A stretch of 64,000 bases of DNA from JAAYYY01 sp964579295 (GCA_964579295.1 CAZOGK010000010.1:1-64000); one strand, 5' to 3'; positions 24,607 to 33,248 are shown, numbered from the stretch's first letter. Notes: generated from the letters alone by a model not told the origin. Made by a program: numbers and translations.

Positions 24607-25950
24607 CTACGGCGTGGCCCCGGCTGGCGGCGTGGCCGTGGCTGTAGCTGCGGGGGCCAGAGCCGGCCGCGCTTCCACCCAGATCGCTTCCAGCTGCGCC
24701 ACCATCGCCGCCAGCGGCTCAGGCGGCGTCCCGTCCCAGGCCGCTTCCATCATCCCACGTGGCCCACGCACCAGCAGGATATGGTCTGACTCAGCCGCCG
24801 TGTAAGCTGCCACGCCCGCGGTCAGCGCGCCGCTCTCTGCCAGCGCCGTGGTCAGGCTGACCGTGGTCCCGGCGCTCAGCGTCGTGGTCACGACCGCGCC
24901 CTGAATGTCGAAGGCCAGCGCCTGGTCGTCGTACAGCAACAGCAGGCGGCCGCTGCCGGCCCGCTCGTAGACAACCATCGTCCCCAGGGGGATCTCGGAG
25001 GGCGGCGTCGCCAGCGTCTCCTCGGCCAGCAGCGGCGCGGACCATGCGTCCAGCGCCAGATAGAGGGGCAGCAAGGGCGCCGGCAACGAAAAAGCAGGGC
25101 AGGTGATGGAAATTGTGCGCCCTTCAGACACGCCCACGTCGGGAGCGATATATAGCGTCTCCAGCGGCGCACCGGGGCAGGTGACCGCATATTCCGCCGC
25201 CAGGGACTCTAGCTCGGCAGGCAGCGGCGGCGGCGCGCCGCCTTCTGCGACCTCAACTTCGGGCGCCGTCGCGCGCCAGCGATAGAGGTCGCCGTCGGCC
25301 GTCACTGCTACCGTTTGCGCCACCTGATAGGGCGAGGCGCTGCGGCGCAGGCCGGCTACCGTGCCTGCGGGCCAGTGGGGGCCGAGCGTCAGCGCCAGGT
25401 AATTCTCCACGCTGGCCAGCATCACGGGGTCCTGCAGCCAGCCGCTGTCTTCCGCGCCGCTGAGCGGCAGGCTGTAGGAAAAGGCGACGCACCCCTCGCA
25501 GCCCGCGGGCAGCGCAGCCAGCTCCAGCTCGGGCAGGGCCGTTTGCAGCTCCAGCAGCGCGCCGCCCTGGTGGGCCAGGCTCGCCGCCAGCCCGGCTGCC
25601 TCGTCTACGACCGTCACCGTACCGGCGACGTTGCCTTCCAGACGCCGCTCCAGGCCAATGGCCGGGATGGCGTAGCTCAGCGAGACGACTGTCTGCTGGA
25701 GGTCGGCCGTCGCTTCCGGCGCGCGCGTCGGCAACATGGCCGGCGTCGCCGTCGCCGCCTGGCGCGCGCTCGTCGCCGTGGGCAGGAGCGTGGGGAGGGC
25801 GAATTGCGTCGGCGCCGGATGGGCCGCCGTCGTCGGCGCGGGCGTTCCCGTCGCCGCCTGCGTACAGGCGGCGAGACCCAGCAGGCAGAGCACAGTGAGC
25901 AACGTCAGGCCTATGGGCCGCTGCGGCCGTTCGGTCTCAGCGCCGCTCAT
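24607..25950 (-). CDS. Putative lipoprotein, function unknown
   Basis: A 447-aa protein with a lipoprotein signal (LLGLAAC, lipidation at Cys29) and a Pro/Thr/Ala linker to about 75. The mature part is mostly beta-rich and has no family I recognise. A short CPAFSLP segment and a cysteine pair (GCEGC) may form disulfides. The stop-start junction with secF reads TAAATG with no gap, so it is translated from the secDF message. It could be an accessory factor acting after export, but that is inference from position only. Confidence 0.6.
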   Translation of the reverse strand: MSGAETERPQRPIGLTLLTVLCLLGLAACTQAATGTPAPTTAAHPAPTQFALPTLLPTATSARQAATATPAMLPTRAPEATADLQQTVVSLSYAIPAIGLERRLEGNVAGTVTVVDEAAGLAASLAHQGGALLELQTALPELELAALPAGCEGCVAFSYSLPLSGAEDSGWLQDPVMLASVENYLALTLGPHWPAGTVAGLRRSASPYQVAQTVAVTADGDLYRWRATAPEVEVAEGGAPPPLPAELESLAAEYAVTCPGAPLETLYIAPDVGVSEGRTISITCPAFSLPAPLLPLYLALDAWSAPLLAEETLATPPSEIPLGTMVVYERAGSGRLLLLYDDQALAFDIQGAVVTTTLSAGTTVSLTTALAESGALTAGVAAYTAAESDHILLVRGPRGMMEAAWDGTPPEPLAAMVAQLEAIWVEARPALAPAATATATPPAGATP

Positions 25951-26871
25951 TTACCCGGACTCCATAGCCCGCTTCTCCCAGGTGACGAGCAAAGGCACCG
26001 CCGTAAAGATCGAGCTGTAGGTGCCGCTCAACAACCCGACGAGAAGCACGGCAATAAAATGCTTGATGGAAGCGCCGCCAAAGAGAAGAATCGCCACCAT
26101 GACGAACATGGCGTTGAGCTGGGTCGCCAGCGAGCGATGGATCGTCTCCAGGATGGAGCGGTTGGCGAGCAGCTCAAAATCCTCCAGCGGCCGCTTGCGG
26201 ATATTCTCGCGCAGCCGGTCGAAGATGACGATCGTATCCTGCAGGCTAAAGCCGGCGACGGTCAGGACGGCAGTCAGGAAGAGCGAATCGACCTCCCAGC
26301 CGAACGCCAGACCTGTCACGGATATGAAGCCGAAGGTCAAGGCAATGTCATGCAGCATCGAGGTCACGGCTGCCGCGCCGTAGCGGAAGGGATGGGGTAC
26401 CTGGCGGAAGCTGAACATGATGTAAAGGAGGATGATCGCCGCGGAGACGACAATGGCGACGAAGGCGGCACGGGTTACCTCGGCGCCGACCGATGGACTG
26501 ACGGTCTGGACCTGGGTCGTCTCGGGGATAAGCGGGGCAAGCTCGGCGTCCATCCCAGCGAGGATGACGCTCGACTCTTCTGGGCTGAGAAACTCGGTGC
26601 GGATCTGCCAGGCGTTTTCCAGCCCTTCACCCTGCAGCGACGTGACGGTGGGGTTGCTCAGCCCGGCGCGGCCCAGCATGTCGCGCAGCTCGTCTTCGCT
26701 TACCGGCGCAGCGAACTGGACCTCAAAGCGCGTCCCGCTCTGGAAGTCAACACCAAGCAGGAATGGGCTGCCGGTGAGCACGGTGGAGACGATCATGGCG
26801 GCGAGACCGGCGCCGACAAGCAGCGCCGACAAGAGGAAATAGTAGCGGCGGCGTTGTACCAGACGGAACAT
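25951..26871 (-). CDS. secF: Protein translocase subunit SecF
   Basis: Partner of SecD in proton-driven late-stage protein export. The 306-aa chain has six membrane helices with a large external loop between the first two. Family motifs: GVDFQSGTRFEVQF after TM1, AAIILLYIMFSFRQVPHPFRYG, TGLAFGWEVDSLFLTAVLTV and the SecF signature GFSLQDTIVIFDRLREN. It starts 1 nt after the secD stop. Confidence 0.96.
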   Translation of the reverse strand: MFRLVQRRRYYFLLSALLVGAGLAAMIVSTVLTGSPFLLGVDFQSGTRFEVQFAAPVSEDELRDMLGRAGLSNPTVTSLQGEGLENAWQIRTEFLSPEESSVILAGMDAELAPLIPETTQVQTVSPSVGAEVTRAAFVAIVVSAAIILLYIMFSFRQVPHPFRYGAAAVTSMLHDIALTFGFISVTGLAFGWEVDSLFLTAVLTVAGFSLQDTIVIFDRLRENIRKRPLEDFELLANRSILETIHRSLATQLNAMFVMVAILLFGGASIKHFIAVLLVGLLSGTYSSIFTAVPLLVTWEKRAMESG

Positions 26872-26872
26872 G

Positions 26873-28207
26873 CTACGCCCCCAATAACCAGCGCCGCTCG
26901 CGAAGCCAGCCGGCAGCCCGGCCCATGACCAGGCCGACGAAGGTGCGCGTGACGATGACGGCCGTAAACATGCTGATCATGACGCCAATCGCCAGGGTGA
27001 TGGCAAAGCCCTGCACGGCGCTGGCCCCAAAGTTGCGGCCAAATGTCCAGAGGATGAAGCAGATTACCAGCGTGGCGATGTTGCTATCGCGGATCGAAGT
27101 CCAGGCGCGGCTGAAGCCGATACGGATGGCGTGGCGCAGCGAGCTGCCGGCCCGCAGCTCTTCCTTCATGCGCTCGAAGACGAGGATATTGGCGTCTACA
27201 GCCATACCGGTCGAGAGCAGGAAGCCAGTAATCGCCGGCAGCGTCAGCGTCACGGCCAGCCATTTAAAGATAGCGAAGTTGACCAGCGCGTAGATGAGCA
27301 GCGCCAGGTCGGCAAGCAGGCCCGGCAGCCGATAATAGATGAGCATGAAGAGGAGCACGATCAGCACGCCAATGGCGCCCGCCTGCACGCTGGCCTGGAT
27401 CGACATTTCGCCCAGCGTCGCGCCGATCTGCCGCGTGCTCTCTACGCGCAGCGGGATGGGCAGCCGCCCGAAGCGCAGCTGCAGCGCCAGCGTGCGCGCT
27501 TCCTCGAGCGTAAACTCTCCCTGGATGACACCGGAGTCGCTGATAGCCGCTTCGATGCGCGGGCTGGAGATCACCTGTTTGTCCAGGACGATGGTCAGGA
27601 AACGGCCGATGTTGGCGGCCGTGTGCGACCCCAGAACATCCCCGCCTTCCGCCGTCATCTCGAAGGTGACGTAGATGCGCGAGAGCTCATCGAGCTGCAC
27701 GTCGGCATTGTTGAGCGCCGCTCCCGTCAACACCGTGGCGAAGGTCGGGGCTTCCCCTGTCTCTTCCGTTTCACACGGCGACGGCGCGCCGTCATTGAGG
27801 CTGGTGCGCACGCACAGGCCCACTGGCAGCGGCTGATCGCCCGTATCCACGAACTCCAACAGCGCCGTTTCCTGAATCAGCTCAATCGCTTCGTCAGGGT
27901 TCTCAATCCCCGGCAGCTCGACAAGGATGCGCCGCTCGCCTTCCACCTGCACCAGCGGCTCCGCCACGCCCAGGGCATTAACCCGCTGGCTGATAATCTG
28001 GCGCGCCGCCGTCATGTCGTCGGCGGTAATCGTCTCGTCCGCCGGGACGTCGGCCGCCAGAAGCACCTGCAGCCCGCCCTGGAGGTCGAGCCCCTGGCGA
28101 ACCGGATAATCTGGATGGCGCGCTATCCAGATCGCGCCGGCCACGATGGCGACAATAAGTAACAACCACCACCAGTCGCGGCGCTCACCTTGCTGTGTCG
28201 TCTGCAA
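26873..28207 (-). CDS. secD: Protein translocase subunit SecD
   Basis: The 444-aa SecD has one N-terminal helix (WWWLLLIVAIVAGAIWIA) and the hallmark GLDLQGGLQVLL. A P1 head region extends to about 245, and five C-terminal helices follow, with GAIGVLIVLLFMLIYYRLPG, STGMAVDANILVFERMKEEL and the conserved arginine-rich SLRHAIRIGFSRAW. The start is TTG at 28207 with GGAGGGACA before it. Order secD-secF-lipoprotein on the - strand. Confidence 0.96.
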   Translation of the reverse strand: MQTTQQGERRDWWWLLLIVAIVAGAIWIARHPDYPVRQGLDLQGGLQVLLAADVPADETITADDMTAARQIISQRVNALGVAEPLVQVEGERRILVELPGIENPDEAIELIQETALLEFVDTGDQPLPVGLCVRTSLNDGAPSPCETEETGEAPTFATVLTGAALNNADVQLDELSRIYVTFEMTAEGGDVLGSHTAANIGRFLTIVLDKQVISSPRIEAAISDSGVIQGEFTLEEARTLALQLRFGRLPIPLRVESTRQIGATLGEMSIQASVQAGAIGVLIVLLFMLIYYRLPGLLADLALLIYALVNFAIFKWLAVTLTLPAITGFLLSTGMAVDANILVFERMKEELRAGSSLRHAIRIGFSRAWTSIRDSNIATLVICFILWTFGRNFGASAVQGFAITLAIGVMISMFTAVIVTRTFVGLVMGRAAGWLRERRWLLGA

Positions 28208-28300
28208 TGTCCCTCCAACTCCTTGTCGCTTCTGGCATCAGCACCTGACGCGCGCACCCGGCGCCGGCGCCGCGCAACTATATCACTTTCTGCCTCAAAT

Positions 28301-28335
28301 GCAGAACGCCGCAGCCAATGGCCGCGGCGTTCTGC
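28301..28335 (-). terminator. Strong hairpin, probable terminator after osmC
   Basis: A perfect 12-bp stem (28301-28312 with 28324-28335, starting GCAGAACGCC) closes an 11-nt loop, and ATTT follows on the - strand. The T-tract is weak, but the position between the osmC stop and secD suits a terminator for the csoR-osmC message. Confidence 0.6.
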
Positions 28336-28357
28336 AACAGGAGGTGAGACGTCCGTC

Positions 28358-28786
28358 TCAGGAGGCTGCCGGCTCGATGCGATATTGACTGGTCAGGCGG
28401 GTCCCGGAACGCTCGAACATGGCGCTGGCCGAGCAATAGGTCTCGTGCGAGAGGGCAATCGCCTTCTCCACGGCTGCTGGCTCTACGCCGTCGCCGGTGA
28501 CAATGTAGGTGACGGTCACGTCGGTATAGACCATCGGGTAATCGGCGGCGCGCGTCCCGCTGACGGTTACTTCCAATCCGTCGACCGGCTGCCGCATCTT
28601 GCACAGGATACTGACGACGTCAATCGCCGTGCAGCCGGCGACGCCCGCCAGCAAGAACTCCATGGGGCTGCCGGCCACAGCACCGGCCGGGCTGCCCAGC
28701 GCAAACTCATACCCGGAGCCAAGGGCGGCGTCAAAATGCAGGCCGTCGCCTTTCCAGATCACTTTCGCCTCTTTCACTTCACTCAT
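28358..28786 (-). CDS. OsmC/Ohr-family peroxiredoxin-like protein
   Basis: A 142-aa thiol peroxidase-family protein. The two redox cysteines are Cys52 (AGVAGCTAIDVVSIL) and Cys118 (SHETYCSASAM), the OsmC spacing. It reduces organic hydroperoxides, or in some family members handles persulfides. The ATG overlaps the repressor gene by four bases (ATGA), so both are made together. A CsoR-family regulator as partner suggests control by a thiol-reactive signal. Confidence 0.88.
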   Translation of the reverse strand: MSEVKEAKVIWKGDGLHFDAALGSGYEFALGSPAGAVAGSPMEFLLAGVAGCTAIDVVSILCKMRQPVDGLEVTVSGTRAADYPMVYTDVTVTYIVTGDGVEPAAVEKAIALSHETYCSASAMFERSGTRLTSQYRIEPAAS

Positions 28787-29061
28787 GCTTTCACTCTGGC
28801 AATTAGGTCGAGCAGGTCGTCGATGACCGCTTCCGCATCCTGCCCCTGCTCGCCCGCGCTCAAGAGGCAATCCTTGGCGTAGGCGCGCATAAAGAGGTGC
28901 GTGGCGTTGCCCACCGCCGCATGCACGGCGTTGAGCTGCTGCACGATCTCGCGGCAGTCGCGGTCATCTTCCAGCATGCGCTGCACGCCCCGTACCTGCC
29001 CTTCGATCCGCGCCAGCCGCCGCGCCAGATCATCCTTGACTTCCTGCGATTTGATTTTCAT
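28783..29061 (-). CDS. CsoR/FrmR-family metal- or thiol-sensing repressor
   Basis: A 92-aa all-helical repressor of the DUF156 family. The opening ARRLARIEGQVRGVQRMLED is diagnostic. The copper-sensing members use Cys-His-Cys at positions equal to 36, 61 and 65. Here Cys36 (DDRDCREIVQQL) and Cys65 (AKDCLL) are kept but position 61 is Tyr. A persulfide- or electrophile-sensing role, as in CstR, therefore fits better than Cu(I) sensing. His55 lies nearby and could still bind a metal. It shares an operon with OsmC. Confidence 0.88.
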   Translation of the reverse strand: MKIKSQEVKDDLARRLARIEGQVRGVQRMLEDDRDCREIVQQLNAVHAAVGNATHLFMRAYAKDCLLSAGEQGQDAEAVIDDLLDLIARVKA

Positions 29062-29079
29062 GTTACTTCCCTGGGCAAA

Positions 29080-29090
29080 CAGACCGTCTG
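29080..29090. promoter_or_regulatory. Inverted repeat upstream of the CsoR-family gene
   Basis: CAGAC-C-GTCTG is an 11-bp inverted repeat, 18 nt before the repressor start codon. It may be an operator. It does not match the G-tract CsoR box that I know, so the assignment is weak. Confidence 0.3.
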
Positions 29091-29106
29091 CCTAACAGCC
29101 GCCCGC

Positions 29107-29301
29107 TCAGGTAAACGGGCTGGCTGGCGGCGCGCTTTCTCGCGCCGGCCCACTGCTGCGCACGGCGACCGCGCCGATGCGCTTGCGCGTCTGCAGGCTG
29201 CCGCACGCCGGGCACGTCTGCGTGTCGCCTGACTCGGCCATGCGTAGCTGCTTCTCAAAGGACGCTCCACACGCCTCACAACCGTACTGGTAACGGGGCA
29301 T
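29107..29301 (-). CDS. FmdB-family zinc-ribbon protein
   Basis: A 64-aa protein with the FmdB N terminus (MPRYQYGCEACGASFEK). Cysteines 8, 11, 30 and 33 form a zinc ribbon, followed by a disordered basic/Pro-rich tail. The family was named as a possible regulator of formamidase operons, but its role is largely unproven. GGAGTGAGG precedes the ATG. It has its own promoter. Confidence 0.9.
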   Translation of the reverse strand: MPRYQYGCEACGASFEKQLRMAESGDTQTCPACGSLQTRKRIGAVAVRSSGPARESAPPASPFT

Positions 29302-29345
29302 AACCGCCTCACTCCTCCGGGCTCTATTGGTAGATACAGTAGGGG

Positions 29346-29374
29346 AGTATAGTATATGCGCTGCGCAAAGGCAA
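29346..29374 (-). promoter_or_regulatory. Promoter of the FmdB-family gene
   Basis: TTGCCT (29374-29369), a 17-nt spacer and TATACT (29351-29346) on the - strand. The predicted start near 29339 gives a leader of about 38 nt with a Shine-Dalgarno sequence. Confidence 0.65.
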
Positions 29375-29410
29375 ATTCACGCCAAAGCCGCCGCGAGCGG
29401 CGAGTCGCGG

Positions 29411-29989
29411 TCAGCCCGCCTCGTCGTCCATCAGCCGCACAAAGAGCAGAGTATCCCGCAGAGCGCCGGTGAGGTGGTGCCGGTCGTCGTAGCGCAGTGT
29501 TGCCTCGTGCGCAAAGCCGCAGCGGCGAGCCACCGCGGCGCTGCGCACGTTGTCGCTATCGCAGCGAATTTCGACTCTGCGGGCGCCCAGCTCAAGGAAG
29601 GCGAAAGCAGTGATGCCGTTGACGGCTTCGGTAATATAGCCTTTGCCGGCGTAGTTCGTGCGCACCCAATAACCAATCTCAAAGCGAGGCACATGCCAGT
29701 TTATGCGGTGCAGGCCGCTGCTGCCGACAAGCGTTCCCGTCCCTTTTAGAAAGAGCAGCAGCAACAAATCTTCGCGGGTGAGGAAGCGAGCACGCCCCTC
29801 ACGCAGCCGTGCCTCGCTGTCTGCCTCGCTCGGTGGGTCGCCCTGCGCCCAGGGCATCCATTGCTGCAGCTCCGCCCACGAGTCGCGCAGCGCCCGGTTC
29901 AGCTCGGCCCCGTCGCCCGGCTGCGGCGCCCGGATAGTCAGCCGCTCTGTTACAAACTGCTCGGGGAAGTCGCGCAGGATTGCTCTCAT
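29411..29989 (-). CDS. GNAT-family N-acetyltransferase (RimJ/RimL-like)
   Basis: A 192-aa acetyl-CoA-dependent transferase. The RimJ/L-type start VTERLTIRAPQPGDGAELNR, the GYWVRTNYAGKGYITEAV motif A (acetyl-CoA pyrophosphate binding) and the final RRVEIRCDSDNVRSAAVARR with GF are all present. Relatives acetylate N termini of ribosomal proteins or detoxify small molecules. The substrate is not predictable. It follows the glycoside-hydrolase-like gene by 15 nt. Confidence 0.85.
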   Translation of the reverse strand: MRAILRDFPEQFVTERLTIRAPQPGDGAELNRALRDSWAELQQWMPWAQGDPPSEADSEARLREGRARFLTREDLLLLLFLKGTGTLVGSSGLHRINWHVPRFEIGYWVRTNYAGKGYITEAVNGITAFAFLELGARRVEIRCDSDNVRSAAVARRCGFAHEATLRYDDRHHLTGALRDTLLFVRLMDDEAG

Positions 29990-30004
29990 GGTCTGTTCTG
30001 CCTT

Positions 30005-31765
30005 TTACCGGGCGATGAGTGGCAGCCAGGCCCGCGGCGGCGGCAGCGACGGCAGCTCTTCGATGAGGATGGCCGTGCGGCCGCCGATTGCATAGTATGG
30101 CGTGCCGTTTTGATTGGTAGCGCCCGGCAGCGCAATGGCATACACGCCATTGACCGGCGTCCGCACTTCGCTGGCGCCGTCCGAGTAGAGAATGCGCGCG
30201 CTGGCGGCCACTGCCGGAACAAGAGCGGTCTGGTCGTCGCCAAACCTGGCCCAGAGGCCGACGATCCGCTCGCCCGTCGCCGGGCGGTAGAAGGCAATCC
30301 ACTCCTGCGGCCCGTTCGTGGGCGTGCTGCCGCCCGGCCGCAGCCGCCAAAGCGGCTGCACATCCTGAAACTCCTCGGCCAGCAGGCGGAAGGCATGGGC
30401 CGCCGGCCGCGGCGTCTCTGGCTGCGGGTGCTGCCGGAAGCAAACGGCGTCCGCCGGGTTGCGGAACAGGCCAAAGGCGTCGCCGGCGCAGGGGACGGCG
30501 GGATTGGTGACCAGTTTGCCGTCGTTCGTGCACAGCTCGCCAGAGTGCGGTGGGAAGTCAGTGCCGGCCGGTTGGTTGCCGCAGCCATCATAAAGCTGGA
30601 AATGGAAGATGGCGTCCGCGCCGGCAAACGTGGCATAGAAGGCATTCTGCAAGACGTAATCCGCCTGCTCCGTCATAGTGGCCCGCCACGGGCTATGGGG
30701 ATCCCAGACAGGCCCGGGGTAATCGTTCCAGGCGGGCACGCCTGTTTCGTTGAGCCAGATCTCCTTCTGTAGCCCGCGCGCGGCCAGCGTCTGCTCGGTA
30801 CGGAAGACATACCACCAGGAGTGCCAGGCATAATGGTAGTTATGCACGGCCACGATATCGTGAAAGTAGCCGTGCGCTGCCGCCAACGGGTCGCCGTCAA
30901 ATACCTGCAGCACCCGCTCCAAAAAGGCGTCGTCTTCAAAATAGGCCAGCCCACCCAGGAGGATTTTCGCGGCCGGGTCGGCGTGCCTGGCCGCCAGGTA
31001 ACCAACTTTGAGCAGGCGGGCGTAGTCGGCTTCGGAGTCGTCCCAGAACATCGCCAGGTCCGGCTCGTTCCACATTTCCCAGGCGCGCACGCCCACGCCC
31101 GCACCCCAACCGAGCTGCGTCGCCAGCGCGCCGCCCGGCCGATAGCGCTCCACCGCTGCATAGACAAAGCGCGCCCAGACGTTACCCGGGTTAATCGTCT
31201 TGCCGGGCCCAGGCGTATCGCTGCCGTCACTGAACACCGGCTCGTAGAGGCTGTCCGGGCGCGCCGCTTCCGGCGCGGTTAGCATGAGCTGGCCCGTGGG
31301 CCGCTCCACCGGCGCCGCCTGCGGGCGCGCGCAGCGGTCCACGCGGTAGAAGCAGGGTGTGCCCATAAGAATGACGTTGCTCTGCAGCCCATGCTCAATA
31401 TCGCCCTGAACGACGGCGTCCACCCGTTCCCAGGAGAAGAGGCCCTCCGCTGTCTCCACGCCGCTCCAGTAAAGCGGCCAACGGTTCCAGCTGGCGCCGG
31501 CCCAGAGCGCGTTGGCGTACTGCTGGGCGTCTGCCACCTCCTCCGCCGAGCTGATGAAGCCAATGCCCAACGCCGGGTAGCCTGCTGCTGCTACAGGGAG
31601 TGTCCTGGAGATCAGGGGCAGATAGGTCCCGTTCGCTACCTCAGCCGGGGCGCCGCGTGTCTGCTGCGCGCCCCAGGCAACCAGCCACAAAATCAATGCC
31701 AGCGCAACCGGCGCCCGGCGGCCTCCCCGGCCGTTTCCCATCGTTCCTACTGGCGCCATCTTCAC
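30005..31765 (-). CDS. Secreted clan GH-A-like glycoside hydrolase
   Basis: A 586-aa exported protein with a signal anchor (about 18-36) and a TIM-barrel domain. The probable acid/base is Glu234 in EMWNEPD and the nucleophile Glu340 in WLNETG, the usual clan GH-A pair. The sequence resembles GH39/GH5-type enzymes, though the exact family is uncertain. Two copies of a short motif occur: YLPLISR just after the signal (48-54) and WLPLIAR at the very C terminus. The start is GTG at 31765, with ATG at 31759 an equal option; GAGGTGA lies just upstream. Confidence 0.75.
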   Translation of the reverse strand: MKMAPVGTMGNGRGGRRAPVALALILWLVAWGAQQTRGAPAEVANGTYLPLISRTLPVAAAGYPALGIGFISSAEEVADAQQYANALWAGASWNRWPLYWSGVETAEGLFSWERVDAVVQGDIEHGLQSNVILMGTPCFYRVDRCARPQAAPVERPTGQLMLTAPEAARPDSLYEPVFSDGSDTPGPGKTINPGNVWARFVYAAVERYRPGGALATQLGWGAGVGVRAWEMWNEPDLAMFWDDSEADYARLLKVGYLAARHADPAAKILLGGLAYFEDDAFLERVLQVFDGDPLAAAHGYFHDIVAVHNYHYAWHSWWYVFRTEQTLAARGLQKEIWLNETGVPAWNDYPGPVWDPHSPWRATMTEQADYVLQNAFYATFAGADAIFHFQLYDGCGNQPAGTDFPPHSGELCTNDGKLVTNPAVPCAGDAFGLFRNPADAVCFRQHPQPETPRPAAHAFRLLAEEFQDVQPLWRLRPGGSTPTNGPQEWIAFYRPATGERIVGLWARFGDDQTALVPAVAASARILYSDGASEVRTPVNGVYAIALPGATNQNGTPYYAIGGRTAILIEELPSLPPPRAWLPLIAR

Positions 31766-31830
31766 CTCGACGTGACTGTCAGCGGGCGATTGTAGCGCTT
31801 TTTTCAGTCAGGAAACAAATCGGGTGGCTC

Positions 31831-32466
31831 TTAGACAGCGCCGTCAAGGTTCTGCACCAGACGCGCCAGCCCGTCGCCGATCCGCTCCGGCGTGAAGCCG
31901 AGGCGTTCGCGCTGGAAACGGTAAGTGTGGGCGATCAGCGGCGCCAGGATTGCCTCGGCGCTGAAGGCCGCATCGAGATCGGCGTCCACTTCGCCGGCCT
32001 GCCGTGCTTCCCGCAGCAGCCCGTAGACGGTGAGGTACTGCCAGAAGTGTGGCCGTTCCAGGTTCTCATTCTCCGGCAGTTGGCTGTACTGCTGCACTTC
32101 GCAGAGCAGCGGCATATGCTCCTCGGTGAAGGCGACCAGGGCGCGCAGGAAGGCGCTGAGCTGTGCCAGATAGGACGTCCCGGCTGTGTTTAGCTGCCGC
32201 AGCTTCTCCAGCTGCTCGTCCTGGAAGGCTTTGAGCTGGCTATTCATCAGGCCCAGGCATATCTCGCCCTTGTGAGCAAAACGGCGGTACAGCGTTCCCT
32301 TCCCCACGCCCGCCTCCTGGGCAATCTCGGCCATGCTCACCGCCGCCACGCCGCGCTCGGCAAAGAGACGGGCTGCCGTCTCCAGCAGCAGAGCGCGATT
32401 GGCCGCCGCGTCGCGCCGCTCGCGCTCTTCCTCCGGCTGCATGGCTAGCTCTATGCGTTGGATCAT
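31831..32466 (-). CDS. TetR-family transcriptional repressor
   Basis: A 211-aa regulator with the TetR N-terminal helix-turn-helix (residues 43-62, SMAEIAQEAGVGKGTLYRRF) and an unrelated C-terminal ligand domain. It is divergent from the YceI gene. Two inverted repeats in the shared gap, one exactly between the -35 and -10 boxes of yceI, are the obvious binding sites. Confidence 0.92.
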   Translation of the reverse strand: MIQRIELAMQPEEERERRDAAANRALLLETAARLFAERGVAAVSMAEIAQEAGVGKGTLYRRFAHKGEICLGLMNSQLKAFQDEQLEKLRQLNTAGTSYLAQLSAFLRALVAFTEEHMPLLCEVQQYSQLPENENLERPHFWQYLTVYGLLREARQAGEVDADLDAAFSAEAILAPLIAHTYRFQRERLGFTPERIGDGLARLVQNLDGAV

Positions 32467-32557
32467 TGCTTATATCCTACCTGCTTCTTCCGTTTTTGTA
32501 CATGACCTGCTGCGCCGTAACGTACCGCTACCAAAATTCAGCTTCCGCTCATTTTGC

Positions 32558-32586
32558 TTGACAAGCGGACTCGGGTCCGCTACTAT
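32558..32586 (+). promoter_or_regulatory. yceI promoter with operator in its spacer
   Basis: TTGACA (32558-32563), a 17-nt spacer and TACTAT (32581-32586). The palindrome AGCGGAC-TCGG-GTCCGCT (32564-32581) fills the spacer exactly, so a bound repressor would exclude RNA polymerase. Confidence 0.85.
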
Positions 32587-32603
32587 GAGCCTATCACGTA
32601 AAC

Positions 32604-32615
32604 GGACTAGAGTCC
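32604..32615. promoter_or_regulatory. Second GGACT-N2-AGTCC operator
   Basis: GGACT-AG-AGTCC repeats the half-sites of the spacer operator 37 bp downstream (centre to centre) and just past the yceI transcription start. Two similar boxes on the same promoter support specific TetR control. Confidence 0.7.
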
Positions 32616-32657
32616 ACTTATTAGTGTAAAGTTCATAGAATAGGAGACAGACAGATC

Positions 32658-33212
32658 ATGAGTTGGACGATTGACCTCTCTCATTCGCACGTACAGTTTG
32701 CGGTGCGCCACATGATGATCAGCACCGTTCGCGGCGAGTTCGAGCGCTTTTCAGGGACCATCGACTTTGACCCGGAGCGGCCGGAAGCGACCCGCGTCTA
32801 CGCTGAGATTGAGAGCGCCAGCCTGAACACGCGCGACGAGACGCGCGATAACCACCTGCGCTCCGCCGACTTCTTTGATGCCGAGAAATACCCGGTCATC
32901 ACCTTCGAGTCGAAGCGCGTACAGCAGCAGGGCCCCAACAAGGGCAAGCTGATTGGCGACCTGACTATCCGCGATATTACCCACGAAGTCGTCCTCGACG
33001 TCGAGTACGCCGGTACGGCTGTCAGCCCCTGGGGCCAGACGAGCGCCGGCTTTTCCGCCAGCACGACCATCAACCGCAAGGAGTGGGGCCTCAACTGGAA
33101 TCAGGCTCTGGAGACTGGCGGCGTTCTCGTTGGCGATTCGGTCAAGATCCACATCGAGATCGAGCTGATCAAGGTCGAGGAGACCGAGGCGGAGGCGTTC
33201 GCCGCAGACTAA
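32658..33212 (+). CDS. YceI-family protein
   Basis: A 184-aa lipocalin-like beta-barrel protein that in the family binds isoprenoid-type lipids. The opening SWTIDLSHSHVQFAVRHMMI, the DNHLRSADFFDAEKYPVITF block and GEFERFSGTIDFD are diagnostic. No signal peptide is seen, so it is probably cytoplasmic, unlike E. coli YceI. AGGAGA precedes the start. An intrinsic terminator follows. Confidence 0.93.
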   Translation: MSWTIDLSHSHVQFAVRHMMISTVRGEFERFSGTIDFDPERPEATRVYAEIESASLNTRDETRDNHLRSADFFDAEKYPVITFESKRVQQQGPNKGKLIGDLTIRDITHEVVLDVEYAGTAVSPWGQTSAGFSASTTINRKEWGLNWNQALETGGVLVGDSVKIHIEIELIKVEETEAEAFAAD

Positions 33213-33248
33213 GCATAGGGAGGAGCCGGGCGACGCTGCCTGTCTGCT

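Noticed and set aside
25315..28162. Long + strand open frames opposite the lipoprotein and secDF genes
   Set aside because: Composition (Gln/Arg/His-rich) is typical of antisense reading of GC-rich membrane genes. The - strand products have recognised motifs.
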